Shown in pieces: positions 44,265-54,559 of a stretch of 64,000 nucleotides of DNA. The translations under genes were made by a program, and so were the position numbers. The notes beneath the pieces were generated by a model. That model saw only the letters and a program-made list of their open reading frames with translations. It had not been told where the DNA came from and searched no databases. This DNA is from Dicyema japonicum (Eukaryota; Dicyemida; Rhombozoa; Dicyemidae): positions 491,155 to 555,154 of the forward strand of contig RDEW01000038.1 in the NCBI GenBank assembly GCA_011109175.1. Direction: 5' to 3'. Position 1 is the stretch's first letter. Each line of letters opens with the position of its first letter.

Positions 44265-45260
44265 ATTATTTCTCGAATGATGCTAATCCTTCTGTTCATC
44301 CTAGGTTTCATGATTATCGCTAAAATTCATCCTAACGTTCCTGCAGTTATGGGAATCTCTCTGGGAATGACCCGATGGAGTAGGATGTTGAATTGTTTTT
44401 TAAGAGCATCCTAGCACTGTCGCTACTTATCTTAGGTGGACCACGTAAAATTGTGCTAATAAGGAAGATAAAGAGAAGCCTTCGACCAAGTAGCCAGAAG
44501 GGGAATAAATTGGTAGATGAATTAAATTTTAACGACTTTTAATTGATCAGTTACATGTTGTACAGAGAAACGGAAGTAGACACGTCTACGCCTACACACT
44601 GGCTTCCGAGGTAGATAACTTTCGAATTAACCTGACAGGGGATAAAAACGGTATCTTCACCAGGGAAAGCTATGACCTATTAGAATAATATTAATTAGAC
44701 TGAGGGGGACACATCAAAATAAGGGATAAAATTTCGTTAAGAGCACGAGACTTCAACTCAAGTTACAATCTCTTCGCCAGTACTTTCCCTATTTTCTATT
44801 CCTTATTTCAATATACGATCTGAGTTTTCTTCTGATAACCACTAATCCTTATCTCAAAGACTTTTATAAGTAGGACTCAGTAAATGTCTGTCGCTCCCAT
44901 GTGTCAACTTTGACATGGTAGACAAACAGCGTACTCGTCCAGGTCATTACAAAAGGTATTTTCTGTCAATTCGTAGAGGTTCAAAAAGAACAGAAAACAT
45001 ATTTTGCATTACATAGTTTACGTACGTCTATGGAGAGGGATGGTGCCCAAATTGTAGACGACTCAGGTTTACCTGCATGTCCCCATGGAAGAGTGGATTC
45101 TGATTGGTCAATTGGAGGAGGCCATTGTTCATTATGATCGAGTCTTCAGATGGTTCTTGTAAAAACAAAATCGTGTATCTTTCAAACGACCCCGATCATT
45201 GGGGAGAGTACGGAAAGGGGGATTCAATAAAGTTTTGACAATTTTATTATATTTTGTGTT
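44265..45260. other. No confident gene between VAV and FARS2
   Basis: Two short segments look protein-like: ASEVDNFRINLTGDKNGIF (about 44600-44665) and CKNKIVYLSNDPDHWGEYGK (about 45150-45215). Neither could be connected to a longer frame with plausible mini-introns. Confidence 0.35.
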
Positions 45261-45266
45261 AAATAA

Positions 45267-46518
45267 TCATCTTATTTCAATTCCAAATAGTTTGGTAGCT
45301 TCATTTTCAATATTTTGGTGAATATCCCTCACTTCGTCGTCCCGTAAGGCTCTGTACATATCTCGGTAGTAGAACCGGTAACAATATGACCGTCTCCCAG
45401 TCTTTGGATGGATGAAGTAGTCGATTAGTTCAATCTTTTCTATCTTTTCGTCCGAAAGATTGCGAGACATTTCGTAAAACTCGGTTTCAAGGAATTTCTC
45501 AGAATCTCCCAGCCAAAAGGACATATCGAAAATACACGGAGGATGCTTACTGAGTGGCTAGATCTAAGATTTCGAAGCAAACCTTAAATTTTATGCTCTT
45601 TCTGAAATCAAGAGTCTTGAATTGGTCAGTAAAACGAGGATCGTCGCTCCAAAAGAGGCGGATATCGTCGATTCCGTACAACTTCATGGCCAATCTGTCG
45701 ATTCCTATCCCAAAAGCCCATCCCCCAAATTTATCAACTGCCCCCGCTGCTTTATAATAAATCCTTATACCGTTTGCGAGTATCTCAGGCCGGAGAATTC
45801 CACAACCGAGGATCTCCACAAACTCCCCAGACTCGAATTCGATCATCAACTCCCATGAAGGGTCAGTAAAAGGAAAGTAGTCTTCTTTCCAGTGACATTT
45901 AGTCTCTAAAAAGAATAGTTAAATTCTACAACCTTTGCCGAAGATATCACGGACCAGTCTTTCCAAGGTGTTTTTGAGATCCTCCTCTAGGTTTATTTGG
46001 GAACTGAATAGTCTGACCCCCTCAACCTGGTGGAAGACAGGAAAATGAGTGGAATCCACAGTATCCTTTCTGTATACATCCCCAAATGTCAGAAAACAGT
46101 CAAGACCAGACTTAATTAAATCAGGTTCATGGGCTGTCGTGTGGGTCCTCAGAACATGGTCAGAGTTGATGTAGTATGTGTCTGAAGGACTTCTGGAGGG
46201 ATGCTCTGGAGGGATTAGGAGAAGATCAAAGTTCTGTGTGGGAGTGACCACGGGACTCAGATTGTCAATAACCGTGAATAAGGGACTGCCAGAAGACTTC
46301 ATGTAATTAAGGTGGAAGTGGGAGGAAATTCTCTGTTTTATTAGATTATGGGGGTGATTCGGCTTTGACAGCAATTTCTGGCCATCAACAAGTCGAATAA
46401 GTCTATCAGTAATGTTAGTCCAGTCGTCCCTGTGGTATTCTTTCCCATTGATGGAGATTAATCCGGCAGAATATTTTCTTAACATTTTATTGTTTGTTAG
46501 TGAATGCAACTTTAACAT
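45267..46518 (-). CDS. FARS2: Mitochondrial phenylalanyl-tRNA synthetase
   Basis: Monomeric class II synthetase that charges mitochondrial tRNA-Phe. Exons (minus strand) 46518-45933, 45905-45583 and 45557-45267 give 1200 nt, 399 aa; introns of 27 and 25 nt (45906-45932, 45558-45582). The splices join FGK to ETKCHW and IKFK to PLSKHPPC, as expected from the family. Seen: class II motif 2 region GDVYRKDTVDSTHFPVFHQV, the phenylalanine pocket FVEILGCGIL, motif 3 GWAFGIGIDRLAMKLYGIDD, and a C-terminal FDX-ACB anticodon-binding domain (SFWLGD, IDYFIHPKTGRRSYCYRFYY). Human FARS2 is about 450 aa, so this one is slightly short. The first residues (MLKLHSLTNNKMLRKYS) are basic and Ser-rich without acids, suitable for a mitochondrial presequence. 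Confidence 0.95.
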
Positions 46519-46813
46519 TTTTTGATTATTTTATTTTTACATTTAAATTTAAATTTCAACATTAAATTATTTTTTATATATATTTGGTTATTTACTTCTT
46601 CGCCCAGTTGGAGTTGTGTCAAGAGGTGCTCAGTGCCCTGATAGGTTAAAATGAGCATTTCTCTCTTATACTACAATTGATCTTTTCATGGAGGAGTTCC
46701 ACTAATGCGGTTTTGGATAGACTTGTTTGTGATTGTAAAGACTTACCTCTGTAACGGTAATGATAGAAACTGGCTTATTTGTTTATTTTATTAACCCCGG
46801 ATACACCGAGAAA
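46500..46813. other. Spacer and start of the repeat that received the SINE
   Basis: 46790-46813 (TTAACCCCGGATACACCGAG) is the beginning of the repeat that continues at 47117 after the SINE. No gene is seen. Confidence 0.5.
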
Positions 46814-47116
46814 GCCGGGTTGCATAGTGGTTAGGTGTCGGGCTAAGTGGCTTAGGCTACGGGTTCGAATCTCGCTGCTGTTCACCTGGTGGAAGGTTCC
46901 ACGCATCTACGATGCCGTCATCAGTGGATACTCACTGCAGAACTGGATTGTCTAGAAAGGACATACACACAAGATAAAAAAAGAAGTGAAGATCATTCCT
47001 TGGTTCTACGATTAGTTAAAATTAACTGTTCCTTACTTAAATAAAGTGTGTGTCCTGCCTATGCGGAGCTATAAATATTATGGCTCATTGTGAAAAAGCT
47101 TTTAAAAAATAAAAAA
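46814..47116 (+). mobile_element. tRNA-derived SINE (family A), complete, with 13-bp target-site duplication
   Basis: The 303-bp insert begins with a tRNA-like head (A-box-like TGCATAGTGGTTAGG and B-box GGTTCGAATCTC 40-50 nt later), has an unrelated body (GAAGGTTCCACGCATCTACG ... TAAATAAAGTGTGTGTCCTG) and ends in an A-rich tail. The 13 bases ATACACCGAGAAA occur at both 46801-46813 and 47117-47129, an exact target-site duplication. Its insertion splits the repeat that is found uninterrupted at 50265-50580. Relatives: 32085-32515, and fragments at 9880-9950, 47519-47553 and 58660-58760. Confidence 0.9.
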
Positions 47117-47420
47117 ATACACCGAGAAAATAGTTAAAGTAAACAACTAATTAAGTGTATCCAATTTCCACTTCTACAAAAACAGAGTCCATCCGGAATC
47201 ATCGTAAAAGGAAGGTAAAAGACGTCCATAGTTGCAGTTGTAGAAACCCTCCAGTGGAGTGGGGAAAAGCAAATGAGCCTTTTTTGTACCGGCCTGGCAC
47301 TGGGCGCCACCTAGAAGCTGGATCACATGACGCCACTCTAATAGGAAGAGAGGAGGAACAGACGAACAAAACAGAAACATCAACCAATTAGCTACGAAAC
47401 CCTACATGGCACCACGCGGA
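47117..47420 (+). repeat. Interspersed repeat of about 300 bp, copy 1
   Basis: Continues the sequence broken by the SINE. It matches 50265-50580 in order: CAACTAATTAAGTGTATCCA, ACAGAGTCCATCCGGAATCA, CTCCAGTGGAGTGGG, CCGGCCTGGCACTGGGCG, ACATGACGCCACTCTAATAG. There are no long frames; a SINE or LINE tail is likely. A diverged third copy lies at 33255-33420. Confidence 0.85.
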
Positions 47421-47763
47421 TACTGCTTATTAATTGTTAACCCCTTAGTGAATCCGAGGATAATAAAAGTAATAAAAATAAATTTCTCACGCCAATATAT
47501 CATTTTGTGAATGAATATTGGCTTAGGCTACGGGTTCGAATCTCGCTTCTGTCTTTAAAATATGCAATAGTTTTATGGGTTAACGTTGATAACATATCCA
47601 TGACACACTTTTTAAGAATTTGTAAAAAATCACATCCATAAACTGTGTCAATTACTAATAGTTTACGTATGTCAGCATAAGTATCAGAAATAAAATAATT
47701 TGAAAAAAATTAATTCAATATTTATAAAACAGAAAATCAAGAAAAACTAAATTTATAACAAAC

Positions 47764-47845
47764 GGCGATATGGCCGAGTGGTTAAGGCGGCGCACTCAAG
47801 ATGCGTTGGACTATGTCCGCGTGGGTTCGAGTCCCACTGTCGCTA
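47764..47845 (+). tRNA. tRNA-Leu (anticodon CAA)
   Basis: 82 nt class II tRNA. Acceptor GGCGATA pairs with TGTCGCT (one terminal G-T and one T-G pair), D arm GGCCGAGTGGTTAAGGC, anticodon stem GCGCA/TGCGT with loop CTCAAGA (anticodon CAA, positions 47794-47796), long variable arm GGAC-TAT-GTCC, T arm GTGGG-TTCGAGT-CCCAC, discriminator A, which is typical of leucine tRNAs. No intron, although tRNA-Leu(CAA) genes often have one in animals. It decodes UUG. Confidence 0.93.
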
Positions 47846-47974
47846 TTTTGCATTTTTTATAATTATTATTTTTGCTGATCCTTTAGTTTATTTATTTATC
47901 TTTTTTTAAGAAATAAAAATTTCTGGTGGAGCCAACTGTATGGTTTTCATACAGCAAAAATATCATTCGTAATT

Positions 47975-48040
47975 AGTGGTGTGGGAGTCAAATCCACGAC
48001 TAGTCGCGACACGAGTAACCACTACGCTATCTAATTTAAA
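47975..48040 (-). repeat. tRNA-like SINE head fragment (antisense)
   Basis: Read on the minus strand: TAGCGTAGTGGTTACTCGTG (A-box-like) and then GTGGATTTGACTCCCAC (B-box-like). It cannot form a complete cloverleaf with a good acceptor stem. A related piece, CACGAGTAACCACT, is at about 40712. Confidence 0.45.
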
Positions 48041-48049
48041 AAAAATCCC

Positions 48050-48850
48050 AACTTCTCCAAGGAAAGCAGAGATATCCCGAACTTCTTTCCCAGCCGAAGA
48101 CGGATGATGTCCACATCGTAAACGAAAAAGTTACACTATGACAGCTCTATGGATAAGCGGTTATGAAACTATAATATCAGATGCGCTCCAATATCTTGTT
48201 ATATTCGAGGATTCGTATGGCACGTGTAGGTAGGTTTATTTAAAATAAGGTTATTTTATTTACGACTATAAAAATTAAATATTTTGGAAAATACTGTCCT
48301 TCCCTTGTCACCTTGTCTCTTTTGTGAAACAATGATTTTACAGCTAATCTAATAATTTATCCTCAGAACATTACTCATGTCTCTAAGAATCAGATTATGG
48401 CGGAGTAATCCTGGAATATAGTTTTGTCCTTGATCGCTTATTTTTGGTAAACAAAATTAGATACCTTTATTGTTAAAACAAAATAAACAAAAAAGTCATA
48501 CAGAGGCCGGTCTGCGTGACTATTTCCTCTCAGGATGGGGAATGAGATTCGCTCAAATAACCACCAGCGCTCTCGGGGATCGCTTATTTATACATTCTCA
48601 CTATAATTTTGCCATTGGTCGTATTTTTGCTTTATTTCAAAAGAAGCAAAAAGGAAGGATGAGAGAATCAGTGACAGAGAAATAAGGTTGAGTGTTAAAT
48701 CACTTTATTAATCAAATGAAGAGAAGACGAGATTTGAACATAGAGTATTGTGGTATGCGACGCTTTCCTACTTCCGAAATTTCGCATCCAGACTCTGATT
48801 TATCTAAAGGAGAGTTACGTCAACACATCTACTAACCACGTGGTAACTAC
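48050..48850. other. No recognisable gene
   Basis: AT-rich. A 71-codon + strand frame (48470-48685) contains a stretch of possible protein (RDYFLSGWGMRFAQITTSAL) that I do not recognise. Confidence 0.35.
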
Positions 48851-50220
48851 CTATTATTATTATTATTACCCCAAGGATCACTGGGTCAAAGAGAAAGAAA
48901 TAAAAGTTATCATCTAACTAAGTGATCCCAGACCGACAAAGGAGAGGACGAGTCCGGTGGGATCGAGAATCCTGAACAGCTCTTCTCATTAAACATGGCA
49001 TCGCCTCAAACTTTCTGTATGATTGTTGATAATTCGATAGTGTATGGAATAGAGGGCAGCTCGGTAAAATAGCCTTCTTTAAGAGTTTCCGTTGTAGTTC
49101 GATTAAGAAATTTTCAATGGGCTGGATCTTGTGTTCTGGTCCAATTTACCTTATTGCAGTCTCCTCGATTACGGATAGTTTCAATGAGGAAGATCGTGAA
49201 ATCTGCATTGCCCATGAAGGACCTGCATATGTCATCATGATCAAGTCTCCGCTTCGAGAGCCATAGTTCCAGCTTGTCAAGCATTTGTTGAGCGGACTGA
49301 GTCGCTGATTGAATGCTTCTGTCTTGGAGGCAAGAATGATATCGTCGGCATAGGAGAGGATTAGACAGTTTTCATTACAGGTTTGTGGCATGTCGTTTAT
49401 GTGGAGATTGAAGAGTTGGGGTGATAGTGGGAGCCTTGAGGGACTCCATTTGGGAAATAGCGAGATCTTGATTTGATGTTGTTGCAGAGTACTTGTGCTC
49501 GTCTTCCATTTAGGAAGTTTCCAAGCCAAAGTTTCAGGTTCGGATGATCTTGGTTTCAAATATTTTCTTTGTTAGAGTTTCCTAGGGACTGAGTCGAACG
49601 CTTTTGTGATGTCCACGGATATAAGTACTGTCCTTTGATGGGGTTTGGGGGAGTTAAATCCTACCGCAATGAATTGTGTGAGGGTTGTAAGGTGTGTTGT
49701 TGTCGAATAATTATCCCGGAATCCGTGCTGAGTCGGAGGTATTGAGATTGAGTCTTGTATTTTTTCCAAAACAAGCTTTTCAAGGATCCTTGAGACCGGA
49801 CTTAGAATAGATATTGGGTGATAGGAAGATGGTTCATCTATTGGTTTGTTGGGTTTTCAGATAGGTCTGATTAGAGACTTCTTCCATATTTCAGGGATTG
49901 TATTTGTGTTAATGGATAGGTTGAAGATGTAGGCTAATAGTTCCAGAGCTCGATGGCCTAGGTGCTTCAGTTCACATGTGGTTATGTCGTCTGGTCCTTT
50001 GGCCTCTGAGTTGTTGGCATGGCTCTGCGAACATCCTGACTAGTAAATAGGATCCAGTCATCGGAGCGTTTCGGTTCAATCTTTTTCAGGAATACTTGTT
50101 GTTCTTTTGAAAACTTCTTGTAGGATATAGACGTGTAATATTTTATCAGAGTGTCTGGTTTTATGTAGAATTCGACTTTTCTCTCTGGGGAGGATCTTTT
50201 GATGTTTTTGATCCTTTAAT
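48850..50220 (-). mobile_element. Jockey-like LINE ORF2 fragment
   Basis: Minus-strand frames from 50220 down give the QHGFRDNYSTTTHLTTLTQF fingers block, VLISVDITKAFDSVPRKL (motif A), a degenerate PSRLPLSPQLFNLHINDM and the palm ILSYADDIILASKTEAFNQ (about 49350). The 3' end near 48900 has AACTAAGTGATCCCAGACCG followed by an (ATT)n run at about 48852-48867, as at other LINE ends here (40875, 59330, 60090). Same family as 14090-15373. Confidence 0.85.
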
Positions 50221-50264
50221 AACTTCCCAACGACCTAAAAATTTTAATTTAATTTATTAACCCC

Positions 50265-50580
50265 AGATACACCGAGAAAGAAGTTAAAGTAAACAACTAA
50301 TTAAGTGTATCCAGTTTCCACTTCTACAGAAACAGAGTCCATCCGGAATCAGCATAAAGGGTAAGACGTCCATTACATGCAGTTGTGGAAACCCCTCCAG
50401 TGGAGTGGGGGAGAGCAAATGATCCTTTTTCGTGCCGGCCTGGCACTGGGCGTCACCTAGACAGATGGATCACATGACGCCACTCTAATAGGAAGAGAGA
50501 GGAGGAACAGACAAGCAAGCAAAAAACTTCAACCAATTAACCACGCAGCACCACAGGGAGCCACGCGGCTATATCGATGA
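50265..50580 (+). repeat. Interspersed repeat of about 300 bp, copy 2 (uninterrupted)
   Basis: Uninterrupted relative of 46790-46813 plus 47117-47420. It begins TTAACCCCAGATACACCGAG, which provides the empty site of the SINE insertion. Confidence 0.85.
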
Positions 50581-50678
50581 GGCTGGCGACCTAAAAATGA
50601 TTAGGATAAATAGCTACAATAATAAATTAATTATTATTAAATAAATAAAATAAATAATATTAGTCTTTCTTGTTGATC

Positions 50679-52038
50679 ATGAATATTTGGAACGAGGCTC
50701 GGAATGAGAGAAAGAAGATCCGTGAGATCATGCAACAACATCGCAAAAAGACGGAAAATAACCGTAAATCAATCGCAAAGAACGTTTGGTGGTGAGTTTT
50801 AAATACAGAATCCTCCTCCTCAGCAATTCCTTCGAATTAACGGAAATGCAATGAAAATCTTCTGCGATCCTGAAATCACGTTCGAAGCTGAATCCTCGAA
50901 AACCCTGTTTTCTATTTTAATCAAGCACAGAATCGTCTGGGAAGGAGACGGGGAGACAATAATCGACAGATTCGACGGGAGAGCATACCTGGATTCCTCA
51001 TTTTTGGGAGGTTGCTGTGAGGAGGCTAACAACCCGACCTTGGAGGAGGAACTAAAGTGCAACTATGAAGCTTACAAAATAATCATTCAAAACGAAGCCA
51101 CTAACAGTTTCACGATTAGCTTTCATTTCTAGTCGGTGAGGACTTTTTCCTCGCCCAGTTGGCGGAACAGGATTCCTTTTACCAGCCACAAAAGCCAAAG
51201 GAGAGGAAAAGGGCTCAGATATACTATGATTATGACGGCACGTGTAAAATTGAGGAGAAACCTTCTAACAAGGGTGTTTACTGGCATTTACTTGAAGTCT
51301 GTGAAGATTTTGTTCCCACATGTTTCGAGAGTATCGTTCAGCTGAATTCCTGCGGTAGACGCTACGGAATTGTCGGCCAGGACTTTTACAAGTTGATTAT
51401 CTGAATTTACAGAGTCTTCTTGTGTTCGATAAAAACGAGAAGCCCGTAAAACATAATTCCGCGATCTCTGAGGAATTCAAGCCTAATCAAGGATCCTCCA
51501 TGCTTAAATCCGAGAAATACCAAGCCAGGGATAAAATTAGCAGTTTAATGCAGCTTTACGACCATTCTTGGTATGTGAGGGTCTAATTTTCAGTAAACAT
51601 GAGACTAAACAACCAGTAAAGAAACAAAAACGGGAACAATCCAGTTTAACCTATATCAGCAGCTTTGGGGGAGAGAATGAGGACGAGATTACCGAGGATC
51701 CCTTATTTGATGGCTACGTGGTGGCTGACATGTTTGGAGTTTGTTATATTTAAGCAATTCTCCACCTACTCAGATTCAGGAGGAGACTGTGGTTCGGAAA
51801 TATCGACGAACCCCTTCGATTAGCTCGGAAGACGAAATATGGCGTGGAGTTTTGTCTTCCAATGAGTTTGTTGGGTTCCTTCAGTGATAGACCCGCCAAA
51901 GAAAGGATAAAAATCACCACCATCGAGAATATGAGTTATGGGGACATTTCAGGACTTCCTGTACCGAAAGCAGAAGGACAGCTAACTAACCAAAGTCGTT
52001 TTGACCATTTTATTAATATCATCTCTATCAGTTTATGA
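50679..52038 (+). CDS. CLASRP: CLASRP/SWAP2 orthologue (alternative splicing regulator) without long RS tail
   Basis: CLASRP (SFRS16/SWAP2) is a nuclear splicing regulator that binds CLK kinases. Seven exons (50679-50783, 50809-51106, 51133-51391, 51415-51570, 51594-51738, 51774-51865, 51885-52038) give 1209 nt, 402 aa; introns of 25, 26, 23, 23, 35 and 19 nt with consistent phases. Matching features: N-terminus MNIWNEARNERKKIREIM, QQFLRINGNAMKIF, IDRFDGRAYLD (the DRY motif region), KCNYEAYK (the EERY-side motif), an internal RRYGIVGQDFY, a Lys/Glu-rich helix, and LTYISSFGGENEDE, which matches the TFITSFGG block of animal orthologues. The C-terminus has only RKYRRTPSISSEDE in place of the several-hundred-residue RS domain (human about 670 aa). 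The exon joins at 51739-51773 and 51866-51884 are less certain. ATG 50679 is the only start giving the conserved beginning. Confidence 0.9.
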
Positions 52039-52331
52039 GCAAAGTCGACTGAAGACGAAAGGTCGCACGGGACTCGTCACAGCAAAAGGGTTTGCTTGTA
52101 TTTACTTACAATAGGACCGGCATTATAGGTAGTGTTGTCTGGATGTAGTTGAGGGACCAAAGTCACCGTAGAGGACCGGAAGGATATAGTAAATCTGGCC
52201 GTGACGAATATGGACGGAGAATGAGAAGATGATTTTTGACTTTGATTTTTAAATTTCTGAATAGAAAAATGCTTGTTATATTTTTGTATTTTTCTTTTAT
52301 AGTTTTGAGATATTTAATTTAAATAATTTAA

Positions 52332-52838
52332 ATGTTTTGCAGAAGAAGCGCCGGAAGGGGACCACGTCATGCTGCTCTGAACGATGTGATCGTCAGAGCT
52401 CTGAAGGCTACAGGCTTCCCAGCACAGCTTGAACCAGTGGGTCTTGATCGAGGAGATGGGAAGAGACCTGACGGGATGACCCTTTTCCCCTTCACGTCTG
52501 GAAGATCTTTGGTCTGGGACGCAACTTGTGTAGACACGTTCTCAAGCACGAATATTTTCAAATCGGTTCAGACACCTGGAGCAGCTGCTTCGACTGCGGA
52601 GAACCTAAAAATCAAGAAATATTCTTGCCTCGGGGATCGCTACCGATTTACTCCTGTTGCGACCGAATCATCGGGAGCCGTTGGTCCAATGACGGCTGAG
52701 TTCTTGCGAGAACTCGGAGGATTGCTTGCCAGAAAGAAAAGGGATCAACGAGAAGGGTTATGGCTAAGACAAAAAATTGGAATAGCCATACTCCGAGGGA
52801 ACTCGTTCGCAATCCACGCAGCAGGCTTCCTCAACTGA
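52332..52838 (+). mobile_element. YLDD-type RT element, C-terminal domain, intact ORF
   Basis: An uninterrupted frame (168 codons): CRRSAGRGPRHAALNDVIVR, then FPAQLEPVGLDRGDGKRPDG, SGRSLVWDATCVDTF, and a C-terminal helix region (LFRELGGLLARKK-like, GIAILRGNSFAIHAAGFL). The DRGDGKRPDG and VWDATCVDTF core with charged residues resembles a nuclease-type fold (D...K...E spacing), as in the C-terminal domains of this RT family. The RT part is missing directly upstream. Decayed relatives: 36655-36865, 38341-38503 (-), 56870-57317. Confidence 0.7.
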
Positions 52839-52999
52839 CATTTGTTTAATTGTTAAAATAATTATTCATTTAAATTTGTTTGTGCTGATTGTTTGTACCG
52901 ATATTAGATTATTAGTGGTCGGGCGTGTTGTTTTGGAAATTTAAGGTCGGCATCGCGACTCCTTTCGAATGGAGTCACCCAGGGATCACCCCTTTATTA

Positions 53000-53300
53000 T
53001 TTAACGTATTGCAGCAGATCTTCTTATATGGATCTTTTTACCTTCTCTCTGACCAAATCCACTGGTGAAGATTACCATTATGAAAGCCTAAAATAAAGTG
53101 TTTTCCGCGACGATAGACGTGTGATGTAAGTGGAAGAGGGAAGACTTACTTTTCCACCTCTTCTTAGAAGTGGAAGCCTGTAATGGACAATTGATGATGT
53201 ATTTGGTAGGCACAAGCAGACGTCTCTCTTGCTTCCTTTTTTGGATTAATTAGTTGTGACTGTTTGTAGTGGCTTAAGTTGTTGGAAATAAAAGTCTAAT
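53000..53300 (+). repeat. SINE family B, 5' truncated copy
   Basis: From TTTTTACCTTCTCTCTGACC through TCCGCGACGATAG, CTTACTTTTCCACCTC, GGCACAAGCAGA and TTGTGACTGTTTGT it matches 60510-60780. The tRNA-like head present at 60360 is absent here. Confidence 0.75.
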
Positions 53301-54550
53301 AAATGGACAAGTAGCTGTCAAGGGAAACAGCCACTCTTTTAGCTGGATATTTGATAATTGTATTGATTTAAAAAAAAATTTCATGTTAAGTTAGTAAAAA
53401 ATTTATTTTGTAGAGGATAAGATTACTTATAAAATATCACCATTTCATCACTGTCTACTACTTCTTAGTATTTGACTTCCAAGCAATCAAACGAGTCTCT
53501 TTTTCGTATTTATAAAATAAATATCTTTGAATTCCTCCTAAAGCCTTATATTTCACCGAGAAGCATCGACTGGTTCTTATGAGTTAAGTTGTTTAATTTT
53601 TATTCTTTCACGGTTTGAGTGAGACGTATCCTTTCTAAGCATCCGCCATTTTAGCCTCTCTATTGGAATAACATTGAGTGAGATCCTTTTTTGATGCTGA
53701 CCAGGTAGAAGAGAGAGATCTGTCTCTTGACGGATGGATAAAATGACGCCTCTTAAGAATTAAGGAAAGAAAGAGCAGAAAAGAATCCTTCAGTTAGTTT
53801 GGTATCGGTGAGGGAATCGTGCCTGCGGCCAATCGGGACGCGAGCGTAACATCCATCACAATACCTCTATATTTATTAAAGTGAAATTAAAAATTCCAAA
53901 GACCAAATTACAACAAACTAACAACTCACGTGGTTAGGACACACAGAGGCCTCATCTTGACACGATGCTCCTTCGTCGAGTTCACAGATACAACTAACGG
54001 GCATGCCACTCGGTTCTTTCTGATAAACAATACCATATCATCCTAGAAGTGATATGTTCAAATAAGAATGAACAAAAATATTCAAAATTTCTGAGAATAC
54101 GAATGAAAAATGTCGTATATGAATAATAAAACTAACACAAGTAATGATAGTTGTTTAGAAAATTGATATTTCCTCGGATAGAAAGTCCATTTGTGAGGCC
54201 TAGGTGTACATTGGGGAAACTCCTATTCTGAAGCCAGGAAATAAAAGATTCTCGAAGTTACCTAAGACTCTTTAATGAACCTCTCTCATCGCGCAGAAGT
54301 CTTGACCAAGGGACTGTGGAAGTTGAATTTATTGAAGTCAATTATAAAGAAGTGCCAGTTCCCTCCTGTGAACTGCATATTTAGATTCTATAACTAGGTC
54401 ATCGTTCCAATAATTAAATATGCCTCTCGCGTGAAGATTTGCGATATCTTCCACCAAACTCAACAAACTAAATTCAATCAGACAGAAAACTACACGTTTG
54501 CATCCCACATTATTACAACTTCCCTTCCGAATCTTCTTTCAGAAGAGTCC
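53300..54550. other. No recognisable gene
   Basis: AT-rich. A weakly repeat-like block at about 53680-53830 (GATGCTGACCAGGTAG, GGATGGATAAAATGACGCCT) is a distant relative of the 47130-47420 repeat. Confidence 0.35.
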
Positions 54551-54559
54551 ATGAGTAAC

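Noticed and set aside
44590-44680. Cadherin repeat
   Set aside because: Only about 25 residues with a loose resemblance; no neighbouring repeat or membrane segment was found.
47519-47553. A tRNA gene from GGCTACGGGTTCGAATCTCG
   Set aside because: It is a fragment of the SINE family A head without acceptor or anticodon arms.
52367-52561. A 64-codon antisense frame
   Set aside because: Shadow of the intact YLDD C-terminal domain ORF.
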